Source of the DNA: Rhodobacteraceae bacterium UBA6197
Lineage (GTDB): Bacteria; Pseudomonadota; Alphaproteobacteria; Rhodobacterales; Rhodobacteraceae
Reading direction: 5' to 3'
Assembly (NCBI GenBank): GCA_002422085.1
Contig: DISZ01000018.1
Coordinates: 254,962-318,961, forward strand
DNA: 64,000 nucleotides
How positions within the stretch are numbered: position 1 is the first letter of the stretch; each line of letters starts with the position of its first letter. The notes beneath the pieces were generated by a model. That model was not told where the DNA came from. It made no database searches and worked only from the letters and a program-made list of their open reading frames with translations. Of the stretch, positions 32,719 to 40,168 are shown piece after piece. A program made the translations under genes and the position numbers.

Positions 32719-33081
32719 ATGCCAGTCACACCAGAGTCTCTGACCCCTGCGACAGCGCGCAAGGCGGTGGTTTTTTGCTGCGATGCCAATTGCCAACCCT
32801 ACGCGCTGTTTGCAGCAGCTCAGATTGCACCGCTACATCCGATGCGGGACCTCGACATTTGCGTCTGCGATACGGAAGGGCACTATCCGCCACGCTTTTC
32901 CCGTGCCTCGGCCGAATTCACGGCGGCACATTTCCCCACCCATCCACCCATCGTGGCGGGAAAAGGGCGCGCACCCGATAGCGGCAAGATGCGCCGGATG
33001 ACGGTCAAACACCCGCTGTCGAGTCGCGCCATGACGCGCTATTTGGTGCAGTTTCCTGAGTCGTTGACGGTGCGGCCATGA
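32719..33081 (+). CDS. Small protein, possible truncated glycosyltransferase remnant
   Basis: 120 residues with a GAGGG ribosome site four bases before the ATG. The first 50 residues (AVVFCCDANCQPYALFAAAQ) resemble the N-terminus of family 8 glycosyltransferases, but the rest (VAGKGRAPDSGKMRRMTVKH) does not, and the DxD region is absent. It may be a decayed or truncated gene. Against decay, its stop overlaps the next start (ATGA), as for a coupled gene. It is divergent from ahcY. Function unknown. Confidence 0.45.
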   Translation: MPVTPESLTPATARKAVVFCCDANCQPYALFAAAQIAPLHPMRDLDICVCDTEGHYPPRFSRASAEFTAAHFPTHPPIVAGKGRAPDSGKMRRMTVKHPLSSRAMTRYLVQFPESLTVRP

Positions 33082-33668
33082 AACGTGCCTGGCAACGCAT
33101 GCTGTCTGGCCGTCGCCTGGACCTGCTGGACCCCGCGCCCCTCGATATCGAGGTTGAAGACATTGCCCACGGGCTGGCTTTCGTGGCCCGCTGGAATGGG
33201 CAGACGCGCGGCGATTTCGCCTATTCAGTGGCCGAACACTCGCTACTGGTCGAAGAGATTTTTGCCCGCGCCAACCCCGGTATCGCCCCTCGTTGGCGGT
33301 TGGCTGCGCTGCTGCATGATGCCCCGGAATATGTAATCGGCGACATGATCTCGCCGGTCAAGGCCGCGATTGGGCCGGGGTATGGCGACCTTGATGCGCG
33401 GCTGACAGCGGCGGTGCATCTGCGTTTTGGCTTGCCCGCGGCGCTGCCCGCACCGATCAAAAAGGCGATCAAATCGGCCGACCTCGTTTCAGCGCGGATG
33501 GAGGCGGAACAGATTGCGGGGTTTTCACTGACCGAGGCTGACAGGCTGTTTGGCAAACTCGATCCGGTTTTGGTGCGGGGGTTGGCTATTCGCCTGAGGC
33601 CCCCCGCCGAGGTGCGCGCCGATTACACCGCGCGGCACCTTGCCTTGTTGGCAGACCTTTCTGCCTAG
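33078..33668 (+). CDS. HD-domain phosphohydrolase (YfbR-like nucleotidase family)
   Basis: 196 residues. The HD metal motif is seen as H in YSVAEHSLLV, then LLHDAPEYVIGD (HD pair), and a later aspartate in KSADLVSARMEAEQ. The layout resembles YfbR/HDDC2-type 5'-deoxynucleotidases. Substrate is not given by the motifs. The start overlaps the preceding small gene by four bases. Its stop (33666-33668) overlaps the stop of a 35-codon ORF on the other strand. Confidence 0.82.
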   Translation: MKRAWQRMLSGRRLDLLDPAPLDIEVEDIAHGLAFVARWNGQTRGDFAYSVAEHSLLVEEIFARANPGIAPRWRLAALLHDAPEYVIGDMISPVKAAIGPGYGDLDARLTAAVHLRFGLPAALPAPIKKAIKSADLVSARMEAEQIAGFSLTEADRLFGKLDPVLVRGLAIRLRPPAEVRADYTARHLALLADLSA

Positions 33669-33772
33669 ACGCCCTTGGCGGCCTCTGCGGTGGGTCTGCG
33701 ATGCGTCTGCGCGCCGGGAGGGGCATAGCCGCCCATGGCAATAGACATTACTTCTGCTAGCATACGGATCAT
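33665..33772 (-). CDS. 35-residue small ORF with a near-perfect ribosome site
   Basis: ATG at 33772 is preceded by AAAGGAGGA with an AT-rich seven-base spacer (TCAAAAA), the strongest ribosome site in this part of the window. The 35-residue product begins MIRMLAEVMSIAMGGYAPPG and ends in a basic/alanine-rich tail (HRRPTAEAAKGV). It has no membrane helix or recognised family. Its stop overlaps the stop of the HD-domain gene in the CTAG palindrome. It is divergent from the LysR gene, 102 bases away, a classical place for a LysR-controlled target. Rhodobacter capsulatus has an HvrB-controlled ORF in this neighbourhood, but identity with this ORF is unproven. Confidence 0.55.
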   Translation of the reverse strand: MIRMLAEVMSIAMGGYAPPGAQTHRRPTAEAAKGV

Positions 33773-33874
33773 TTTTTGATCCTCCTTTCACGACATCTTT
33801 GGCCATTCTTTAAGCTTGACCTGGGATACAAGGCGAGTCAGTAATTTTGTCAAACATGTTAGATGGGCTAACAG

Positions 33875-34768
33875 ATGCATGACATCAATTGGCGGCGGAT
33901 GCCGGCGCTTACGGCACTGCGCGCCTTTGAGGCGACCGCGCGGACGGGTGGCTTCAGCGCGGCGTCAAGGGTGCTGAATGTGACCCACGCCGCCGTCGCC
34001 CAGCAAGTGCGTGCGCTGGAAGAGGCGCTGGATGTTGTCTTGGTCTGGCGCGATGGGCGCAATCTGCGCCTGACCGGCGAAGGGGAAAAACTGGCGGCGG
34101 CGCTGAATGACGGTTTTGGAATGATCGAAGCGGCCCTGGCGGCCTTGCAGATACAAAAGGGTGAGCGCCCGCTGACCGTGACCCTGCCACCGGCCTTTGC
34201 GGCCGAGTGGTTGATGCCGCGGTTGTCGCGGTTCTGGAAACGGCATCCGGATGTACCGTTGTCACTTTTGCCGGATCCGCGGGTCGTGGATCTGCGTCAC
34301 GAGGGCGCGGTTCTGGGGATCCGTTTTGGCGACGGACGCTGGAATGACGTCGTATCCGAATTTCTGACGGCAGCGCCGCAAATCGTTGTTGGCGCGCCGG
34401 AATTGCTGGGCGGACGCACCAAACTCAGCTTGCGTGAAATGTCGATGCTGCCTTGGATACGCGAAAGGGATTGGCCCGAACAGATGCAGTTGTTGGAGTC
34501 GATCGGCTTGAAGCCGACCGGGTTGAGATTTACCGATTTTCCGAATGAGGAATTAGCGTTGTCAGCGGCACGCGAGGGAATTGGGCTGCATCTGGAAAGC
34601 GAGGCCTTGGTCAAGGACGATCTTGCAAATGGCTGGCTGGTCAAAATCCATGAGCTTCGGGACGAATGTCTTGGCTATTATATTGTCTGGCCGCCCGGGC
34701 CGGTCCCGAAAGCGGCCCAAGTGTTTATTGATTGGCTGAAATCAGAAGCCTGGATCGGAGACACATGA
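33875..34768 (+). CDS. LysR-family regulator, HvrB-like by position
   Basis: 297 residues. The N-terminal winged helix (ALRAFEATARTGGFSAASRV, VTHAAVAQQVRALEEALDVV) and the C-terminal effector domain (about 92-295) are typical LysR, close to GcvA-type members. In Rhodobacter capsulatus the LysR protein HvrB lies beside hvrA and activates ahcY; here the same neighbours (hvrA, regA, senC, regB on one side and ahcY on the other) support that name. A short palindrome AACATGTT lies at 33853-33860, just before the gene. The name is by synteny; effector unknown. Confidence 0.85.
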   Translation: MHDINWRRMPALTALRAFEATARTGGFSAASRVLNVTHAAVAQQVRALEEALDVVLVWRDGRNLRLTGEGEKLAAALNDGFGMIEAALAALQIQKGERPLTVTLPPAFAAEWLMPRLSRFWKRHPDVPLSLLPDPRVVDLRHEGAVLGIRFGDGRWNDVVSEFLTAAPQIVVGAPELLGGRTKLSLREMSMLPWIRERDWPEQMQLLESIGLKPTGLRFTDFPNEELALSAAREGIGLHLESEALVKDDLANGWLVKIHELRDECLGYYIVWPPGPVPKAAQVFIDWLKSEAWIGDT

Positions 34769-34798
34769 TCTTGTGGCCCCGATCCATCAGCAGTCGGA

Positions 34799-35113
34799 TC
34801 AGATAGCCAAATCTTCCAAGGACTTGCCCGATGCGAGCGCGGCCACGACCCAGCGTGGCTTGCGGCCTCGGCCGGTCCATGTATCGGTGGCGTCCGCCGG
34901 ATTGGCATATTTCGGGGCCGCGGGCTTGCGTTTCTTGACGCCCGAAACACCGGTCAGATCTGAAAGCGAATAACCCATCTTGCGGGCAGTTTCTTCCAGT
35001 TCGACCAAGGCCTCTTTCTTTTTTCGATCTTCATAGGTTGCAATGGCGCGATCCACCCGGCCTCGCAGTGATTTGAGTTCAGCTAGCGACAAGGTGTCCA
35101 GATTGTTATCCAT
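34799..35113 (-). CDS. hvrA: H-NS-family nucleoid protein HvrA
   Basis: 104 residues. The N-terminal coiled coil (LSLAELKSLRGRVDRAIATY) serves dimerisation, and the C-terminal DNA-binding core has the H-NS signature KYANPADATDTWTGRGRKPR. In Rhodobacter the H-NS homologue HvrA (Spb) lies downstream of regA and modulates light-responsive photosynthesis genes. The gene order here (regB divergent from senC-regA, then hvrA) is the same. A terminator separates it from regA, so it should have its own promoter. An AT-rich stretch lies just upstream (35114-35160). Confidence 0.88.
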   Translation of the reverse strand: MDNNLDTLSLAELKSLRGRVDRAIATYEDRKKKEALVELEETARKMGYSLSDLTGVSGVKKRKPAAPKYANPADATDTWTGRGRKPRWVVAALASGKSLEDLAI

Positions 35114-35179
35114 GGTATATCCACAATTATTAGTTATAGCGCCTTATTCAATATGAAATACTACAAAGCAAGAAAGAAA

Positions 35180-35198
35180 CCCCCGCTAGAGGCGGGGG
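35180..35198 (-). terminator. Rho-independent terminator of regA
   Basis: CCCCCGC-TAGAG-GCGGGGG, a seven-base perfect stem, starts six bases after the regA stop. On the minus strand it is followed by TTTCTTTCTT. It separates regA from hvrA. Confidence 0.85.
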
Positions 35199-35203
35199 GA
35201 TGA

Positions 35204-35758
35204 TTATTTCGGGCTGCGTTTGGCCAAAATCCGCTGAAGCGTGCGCCGGTGCATGTTCAAACGTCTCGCGGTTTCCGAAACATTGCGTTCGCACAATTCA
35301 TAGACTCGCTGGATATGTTCCCAGCGCACGCGATCCGCGCTCATTGGATTTTCGGGCGGGGGCGGCAAGGCTTCGCCCCGCGCCAGAAGCGCGTTGGTGA
35401 TGTCGTTGGCATCGGCCGGTTTGGAAAGATAATCGGTGGCGCCGATTTTAACGGCGGCGACGGCGGTGGCAATCGCGCCGTAGCCGGTCAGCACGACGAT
35501 CCGGGCATCGGGGCGACGTTCGCGCAATGCCTCGACGATATCCAGCCCGTTGCCATCTTCAAGGCGCAGGTCAACCACCGCATAGGCGGGCGGACGCGAT
35601 TGCGCGATCGCCTTTCCGGCGGCCACGCTTTCGGCAGTTTCAGGTTTGAAACCACGCTTCTCCATCGCCCGCGCCAAACGGGTCAGAAAGGGCACGTCGT
35701 CATCGACCAGCAGCAAGCTCCGGTCAGAACCCAATTCCGCGAAATCTTCCTCGGCCAT
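35204..35758 (-). CDS. regA: Redox response regulator RegA/PrrA (ActR)
   Basis: 184 residues from the ATG at 35758 (MAEEDFAELGSDRS), with GGGGA six bases upstream, the same length as Rhodobacter PrrA. The receiver has D63 as phosphorylation site (VVDLRLEDGNG) and the conserved lysine in YLSKPADAND. A proline linker (PPPPENP) joins it to a Fis-type helix-turn-helix (SETARRLNMHRRTLQRILAK). RegA controls respiration, nitrogen fixation, carbon fixation and, where present, photosynthesis, in response to redox state. It lies downstream of senC and opposite regB. Confidence 0.97.
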   Translation of the reverse strand: MAEEDFAELGSDRSLLLVDDDVPFLTRLARAMEKRGFKPETAESVAAGKAIAQSRPPAYAVVDLRLEDGNGLDIVEALRERRPDARIVVLTGYGAIATAVAAVKIGATDYLSKPADANDITNALLARGEALPPPPENPMSADRVRWEHIQRVYELCERNVSETARRLNMHRRTLQRILAKRSPK

Positions 35759-35843
35759 TTGCATCCCCAGTTGGCTTTTCTCAACCAGTTCTAGGGCGTC
35801 GGGCGGCAATGGTCAATTTTTGCGTGGCGTTGCCAAACCCACC

Positions 35844-36482
35844 CTATTTCTTGCCATTCTCAACGTCGATGAAGCAGGCGACGCGATCCGCCATTTCTTG
35901 CGGCGTGGCATCGCGATTGAAGAAATCGGCAAAGCCGGTTTTGGGAAAGACCAGATAGGTCTGAGTCGAATGATCCACCAGATAATAGGGGTCGTTTGGT
36001 TCTTGAATCTTGTAGTAGGTGCGATAGGCCTTGCTTGCGGCATCAATCTGTTCCGGCGTGCCCGTCAGCCCCAGCATCCGCGGGTGCATGAGATCGGTAA
36101 ACTCGGCCAGCAGTTCAGGCGTATCGCGCCCCGGGTCCACCGAGACAAAGACCGGCGTGACCATATAGCCCCTATCCTCAAGCAGCGTCACCGCTTCGGC
36201 GTTGCGTGAACTGTCAAGCGGACAGACGTCTGGGCAATAAGTATAGCCGAAATAGATCAGCGTAGGCCCGGTTATCACATCCTTGTCGGTAACGGTCTTG
36301 CCTGTTTCGTCGATCAGGGTGAACGGCCCGCCAATATTGCCTCCGCCGCCCGCCACGACACCGCGACGGCATTGTGCAAAGCGGTCATCCGTGCCCGAAC
36401 GGGTCGCAATGAAGGTGGCGACCAGCCCGACGGCGGCGATTGTGACGGCGGCGACGGCAGCGGTGCGGGCGGAAATGGACAT
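35844..36482 (-). CDS. senC: SCO1/SenC copper chaperone (PrrC)
   Basis: 212 residues from the ATG at 36482 (GAGG six bases upstream). One N-terminal membrane helix (about 6-27) anchors a periplasmic thioredoxin-like domain. The copper site is present: C83 and C87 in YCPDVCP, and H171 in LVDHSTQTY. SenC/PrrC delivers copper to cytochrome oxidases, and in Rhodobacter it also feeds the RegB signal. It is transcribed with regA and divergent from regB. An additional cysteine (C38, FAQCRRG) lies between the helix and the domain. Confidence 0.95.
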   Translation of the reverse strand: MSISARTAAVAAVTIAAVGLVATFIATRSGTDDRFAQCRRGVVAGGGGNIGGPFTLIDETGKTVTDKDVITGPTLIYFGYTYCPDVCPLDSSRNAEAVTLLEDRGYMVTPVFVSVDPGRDTPELLAEFTDLMHPRMLGLTGTPEQIDAASKAYRTYYKIQEPNDPYYLVDHSTQTYLVFPKTGFADFFNRDATPQEMADRVACFIDVENGKK

Positions 36483-36509
36483 TGCAGACCTCGATTTTGG
36501 CGTGGGGAC

Positions 36510-36524
36510 GCGCATTGATTGCGC
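36510..36524. promoter_or_regulatory. Palindrome between senC and regB
   Basis: GCGCA-TTGAT-TGCGC is a perfect palindrome with a five-base centre, in the 95-base divergent region. RegA/PrrA sites are GC half-sites around an AT-rich centre, so this may be an autoregulatory site for both promoters. The repeat is seen; the regulator is inferred. Confidence 0.4.
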
Positions 36525-36577
36525 ATCGCGGGCCGACTATCAATGAAAAGCGCGCAAGTGTGACAACAGGACCTATC

Positions 36578-37975
36578 ATGCCAGAACCCGTCAGTCAGCC
36601 CAAGGGCCCACATCCGCGCGAGACGCCCAGTGAATGGGTTCGCCTGCGCACACTGATCTTCTTGCGTTGGACGGCGATCGTGGGGCAGTTGGCCGCGCTT
36701 CTGGTGGCGTGGCAGTTCTATGATATCGCGCTGGATCTGCCGCTGTGCCTTGCGGCAGTTGGGGCATCGGTCGCCGCCAATTTGGTGGCGATCTTCCTGT
36801 TCCCCGAAAACAGGCGTCTATCGGCCACGGAGACGTTGGCAACGCTGCTGTTTGATACGGCCCAATTGGCGCTGCTGCTGGCATTGACAGGGGGCATGAA
36901 CAACCCGTTCGCGTTGCTGATCCTTGCGCCCGCCACCATTGCGGCAACCGCACTGCGAACTCGTTCAACGGTATTTGTGGGCGCCGCGACGATTGTGATG
37001 GTCACTCTGGTGGCTTGGCTTAGCACCCCCCTGACGACGCGCGATGGCACGATCATCGTGGTGCCACCGGTTTTCGAGTTCGGCTATTGGCTGGCGATCG
37101 TGATTGGCGTGGTGTTTCTGGGGGCCTATGCGCGGCGGGTGGCCTCAGAGATCCACTCGATGAGCGAGGCGCTGATGGCCACCCAGATGGCGCTGGCCCG
37201 TGAACAGAAGCTGACCGATCTGGGCGGCGTGGTGGCGGCTGCGGCGCATGAACTGGGCACCCCTTTGGCGACAATAAAACTGGTCAGCGCCGAACTGGCT
37301 GACGAATTGGACGACCGCCCCGACCTGCGCGAGGATGCGCTGTTGATCCGCGGTCAGGCTGACCGCTGCCGCGATATCTTGCATAGCATGGGGCGGGCAG
37401 GGAAAGACGATCTGCACCTGCGCGCCGCCCCGCTGCTGGCCGTGCTCCGCGAAGCTGCAGAGCCGCATCTCGATCGCGGCAAGAAGCTGTATTTCGACGC
37501 TGTTCCGGGACCGGGGGGCAGCGATCGCCAACCCACGATCTACCGCTTTCCCGAACTGATCCATGCGCTGCGCAATCTGGTTCAGAATGCGGTGGATTTT
37601 GCCCACTCGACGGTTTGGATAGACGCCGAATGGACCGGGGCGGAAATCATCGTGCGCGTTTCGGATGACGGGCGGGGCTATGCGCCGGGCGTCTTGGGTC
37701 GAATTGGCGACCCGTTCCTGAGCGCGCGCAAGACCGCAAGCGAGCGCAGCCAGCGCCCCGAATATGAGGGCATGGGGCTTGGCCTGTTCATCGCCAAGAC
37801 GCTTTTGGAGCGCACCGGAGCCAGCCTGACCTTTGCCAATGGCGCGGACCCTTTCTTGCGTGACGACGAATGCCCGGCTCGATCGGGGGCCGTGGTCAGG
37901 GTGGTCTGGCCGGTCGAACGGATCGTCGCCGACGACCTTGGCGCGTTGGGCGAAAACAACCCGTTTTCCCCGTAG
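36578..37975 (+). CDS. regB: Redox sensor histidine kinase RegB/PrrB
   Basis: 465 residues from the ATG at 36578 (AGGA six bases upstream). Six membrane helices occupy about 26-185. The conserved RegB hallmarks are present: GGMNNPF at 105-111 (quinone-binding loop), the H-box around H224 (AAAHELGTPLATI), and the redox-active cysteine C264 in ADRCRDIL. The ATP domain follows (HALRNLVQNAVDFA, VSDDGRGYAPGVL, MGLGLFIAKTLLE). RegB phosphorylates RegA under reducing conditions. It is divergent from senC-regA, as in Rhodobacter. Confidence 0.97.
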   Translation: MPEPVSQPKGPHPRETPSEWVRLRTLIFLRWTAIVGQLAALLVAWQFYDIALDLPLCLAAVGASVAANLVAIFLFPENRRLSATETLATLLFDTAQLALLLALTGGMNNPFALLILAPATIAATALRTRSTVFVGAATIVMVTLVAWLSTPLTTRDGTIIVVPPVFEFGYWLAIVIGVVFLGAYARRVASEIHSMSEALMATQMALAREQKLTDLGGVVAAAAHELGTPLATIKLVSAELADELDDRPDLREDALLIRGQADRCRDILHSMGRAGKDDLHLRAAPLLAVLREAAEPHLDRGKKLYFDAVPGPGGSDRQPTIYRFPELIHALRNLVQNAVDFAHSTVWIDAEWTGAEIIVRVSDDGRGYAPGVLGRIGDPFLSARKTASERSQRPEYEGMGLGLFIAKTLLERTGASLTFANGADPFLRDDECPARSGAVVRVVWPVERIVADDLGALGENNPFSP

Positions 37976-37982
37976 AACGCGC

Positions 37983-37997
37983 TTAACGGCACATTAA
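37983..37997 (+). promoter_or_regulatory. Perfect CtrA box upstream of the DivL-like gene
   Basis: TTAA-CGGCACA-TTAA followed by CCAT matches the full CtrA consensus, including the extended TTAACCAT half-site. It lies 47 bases before the ATG at 38045, nearly the same distance as the perfect box at motB. It is the only obvious signal in the 69-base gap behind regB. Confidence 0.75.
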
Positions 37998-38044
37998 CCA
38001 TTGTTGCGGATGCTGGGCCTCGGGGGATTAGAGAGGCCTGGTCA

Positions 38045-39625
38045 ATGGAACAATGGATGCTGGCACTTGTAATTGTGGCAACGTCGGTCGGCTCGGCGCT
38101 GATCGCACTGATGATCCTCTCGGTTCAGCTTGGCCGGCGCAGCGGGCGGCGCAACGGGCTGTTCGAACAACCTGCGTTGGAACAATCCGTGTTTTTGTTC
38201 GACGATCAGGATCTGGTCGATGCTACGCCCTCGGCGCGTGCGCTTTTGGATGCCTCACCGATGGGCGGTAGCGATTGGGCGCGACTCTCTGCCTTTCTTG
38301 CGCCCCGGTTCGAAGATTTCTCGTCTGCACTTTCCGGGCTGGCCGGGCGCGGTTCGATCGAGCTGGTCGCGCGGATGGCAGAAGGCGTGGCGCCGCTGCG
38401 GCTGACAGCCGAAGACGTCAATGGGCTTGCCCGCATCACGTTGATCGACCCCGAGGCCGAGGGGCGCGGCGTGCTGGTCGATGGGTTGTCTCACCGGGCG
38501 CTGGAAGACGAGTTGGAACAGCTTCGCGCTACGGTGGACCGTGCGCCGGTGCTCGTGTGGCGCGAAAACACCGTGGGGGCCGTGGTTTGGGCCAACCGGG
38601 CCTATATCCTGCGTTCGGACGCACTTGAAAGTGCAGATGAGGCGCTGGTCTGGCCCCTGCCTCATATCTTCGGCCCCGAGCCAATGACGCCGGGAAATGG
38701 GCCACGGCGGATGAAAATTGATGACTCTGAAAATAAAAGTTACTGGTTTGAATGCCATAGCTACGCATTAGAGGACGGCACCCTGAATTTCGCCGTCTCG
38801 GCCGATGGCACGGTGCGGGCCGAACGTGCGTTGCGCGACTTCGTGCAGACGCTGACCAAGACCTTTGCCGATTTGCCGATCGGATTGGCAATTTTCGACC
38901 GGCAACGCCAGTTGCAACTGTTCAACCCGGCCTTGATCGAATTGACGCAGCTTGGCGCCGAATTTCTGTCGTGTCGGCCGACGCTTTATGCCTTTCTTGA
39001 TCGGTTGCGCGAAGGGCGGATGATGCCCGAACCCAAGGATTACCGCAGTTGGCGCCAGCAGATGACGGCACTGGAACAGGCGGCGGCGGCGGGGCACCAC
39101 TCGGAAACCTGGTCGCTTCCGTCAGGCCAGACTTACCGCGTGACCGGCCGACCGCACCCGGATGGCGCCGTGGCGTTCTTGTTCGAAGACATCTCGTCCG
39201 AGGTCTCTTTGACGCGGCGATTTCGTGCCGAGCTTGAACTGGGCCAGGAGGTGCTGGACGCGCTTGAAGAAGCGGTCGCGGTGTTTCAGCCCTCGGGTGA
39301 TCTGGTGATGTCGAATGCGGCTTACGCGCGGATGTGGGGCGTTGATCCTGGCGCCACGTTGGGCCGGGTCACGGCGCTTGATGCGGTGCGGGTGTGGCAA
39401 AGCCAAAGTCTGCCGAACCCGATCTGGAGCGAGGCTCGTGATTTCGTCACGCAAATCGGCGATCGTTCCAAATGGCAGGGCGAGGCGATACTGGCCAGCG
39501 GTCAAAGGATCGCTTGCCGCTTTGTGCCCCTTACCGGCGGCACGACGCTGGTGGCCTTCACCCCGATCTCGCAGATTACACTGCGAACCGCGCCGGTTCG
39601 GAGCACCGAAACTGTCGTGGCTTAG
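38045..39625 (+). CDS. Membrane PAS-domain protein in the divL position, lacking a kinase domain
   Basis: 526 residues. One N-terminal helix (about 5-27, MLALVIVATSVGSALIALMI) is followed by several PAS-like domains: about 40-140 (SVFLFDDQDLVDATPSARAL), 155-265 (APVLVWRENTVGAVVWANRA), 275-385 (LPIGLAIFDRQRQLQLFNPA) and 398-505 (EEAVAVFQPSGDLVMSNAAY). The protein ends after the last PAS; there is no H-box and no ATP domain. In alphaproteobacteria divL, a PAS-rich pseudokinase that steers CckA-CtrA signalling, usually lies next to tsaE, as here. The DivL name is an inference from position, domain layout and the CtrA box. Confidence 0.7.
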   Translation: MEQWMLALVIVATSVGSALIALMILSVQLGRRSGRRNGLFEQPALEQSVFLFDDQDLVDATPSARALLDASPMGGSDWARLSAFLAPRFEDFSSALSGLAGRGSIELVARMAEGVAPLRLTAEDVNGLARITLIDPEAEGRGVLVDGLSHRALEDELEQLRATVDRAPVLVWRENTVGAVVWANRAYILRSDALESADEALVWPLPHIFGPEPMTPGNGPRRMKIDDSENKSYWFECHSYALEDGTLNFAVSADGTVRAERALRDFVQTLTKTFADLPIGLAIFDRQRQLQLFNPALIELTQLGAEFLSCRPTLYAFLDRLREGRMMPEPKDYRSWRQQMTALEQAAAAGHHSETWSLPSGQTYRVTGRPHPDGAVAFLFEDISSEVSLTRRFRAELELGQEVLDALEEAVAVFQPSGDLVMSNAAYARMWGVDPGATLGRVTALDAVRVWQSQSLPNPIWSEARDFVTQIGDRSKWQGEAILASGQRIACRFVPLTGGTTLVAFTPISQITLRTAPVRSTETVVA

Positions 39626-39676
39626 ACGGCGCAATCCGACTTGCAGCGGGCGGGCCGGGCGGTAAGACTGCCCGGT

Positions 39677-40168
39677 ATGACGCTGCAAACCTCCCATTGT
39701 TTTTCCTTGCCTGATGCCGACGCCACTTCAAGGCTGGGGGCGTGGTTTGCGCCACGTCTTCAGGCGGGCGATGTGCTGTTGCTGCAAGGCCCGATCGGTG
39801 CCGGAAAAACCCATTTCGCGCGGGCACTGATACAGACCCTTTTAGCCACAAGGGGCCGCATGGAAGACGTGCCATCGCCCACTTTCACGCTGGTGCAGGT
39901 CTATGACGCGGGCGTGTCCGAGGTCTGGCATGCCGATCTCTACCGCTTGGGCCACCCCGATGAAGTCACGGAACTGGGGCTGGAAGAGGCCTTTGACACA
40001 GCGATCTGTCTGGTGGAATGGCCCGAGCGCCTTGGCGATCTTGTGCCGCAGGGGGCGCTTTGGCTGACCTTCAAGGCGACGAAAGGCGGTGAGGCGCGCG
40101 AAGTCACCTTGGCGGGCGGCCCGCGGTGGGATGCGTTGCTGACGGCGCTCGAGGCCGAACATGTCTGA
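39677..40168 (+). CDS. tsaE: tRNA t6A biosynthesis ATPase TsaE
   Basis: 163 residues from the ATG at 39677; the in-frame extension to 39641 is not conserved. P-loop GPIGAGKT at 38-45, the family motif VPSPTFTLVQVY, and HADLYRL, then LVEWPERLG. TsaE is the ATPase partner of TsaB and TsaD in making N6-threonylcarbamoyladenosine at position 37 of ANN-reading tRNAs. It overlaps the phosphotransferase gene by eight bases. Very small for an ATPase, but normal for this family. Confidence 0.95.
   Translation: MTLQTSHCFSLPDADATSRLGAWFAPRLQAGDVLLLQGPIGAGKTHFARALIQTLLATRGRMEDVPSPTFTLVQVYDAGVSEVWHADLYRLGHPDEVTELGLEEAFDTAICLVEWPERLGDLVPQGALWLTFKATKGGEAREVTLAGGPRWDALLTALEAEHV

Noticed and set aside
34752..34785. 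GGATCGG/CCGATCC inverted repeat at the end of the LysR gene
   Set aside because: Stem lies partly in coding sequence, has a long loop and no T-run; function unclear.
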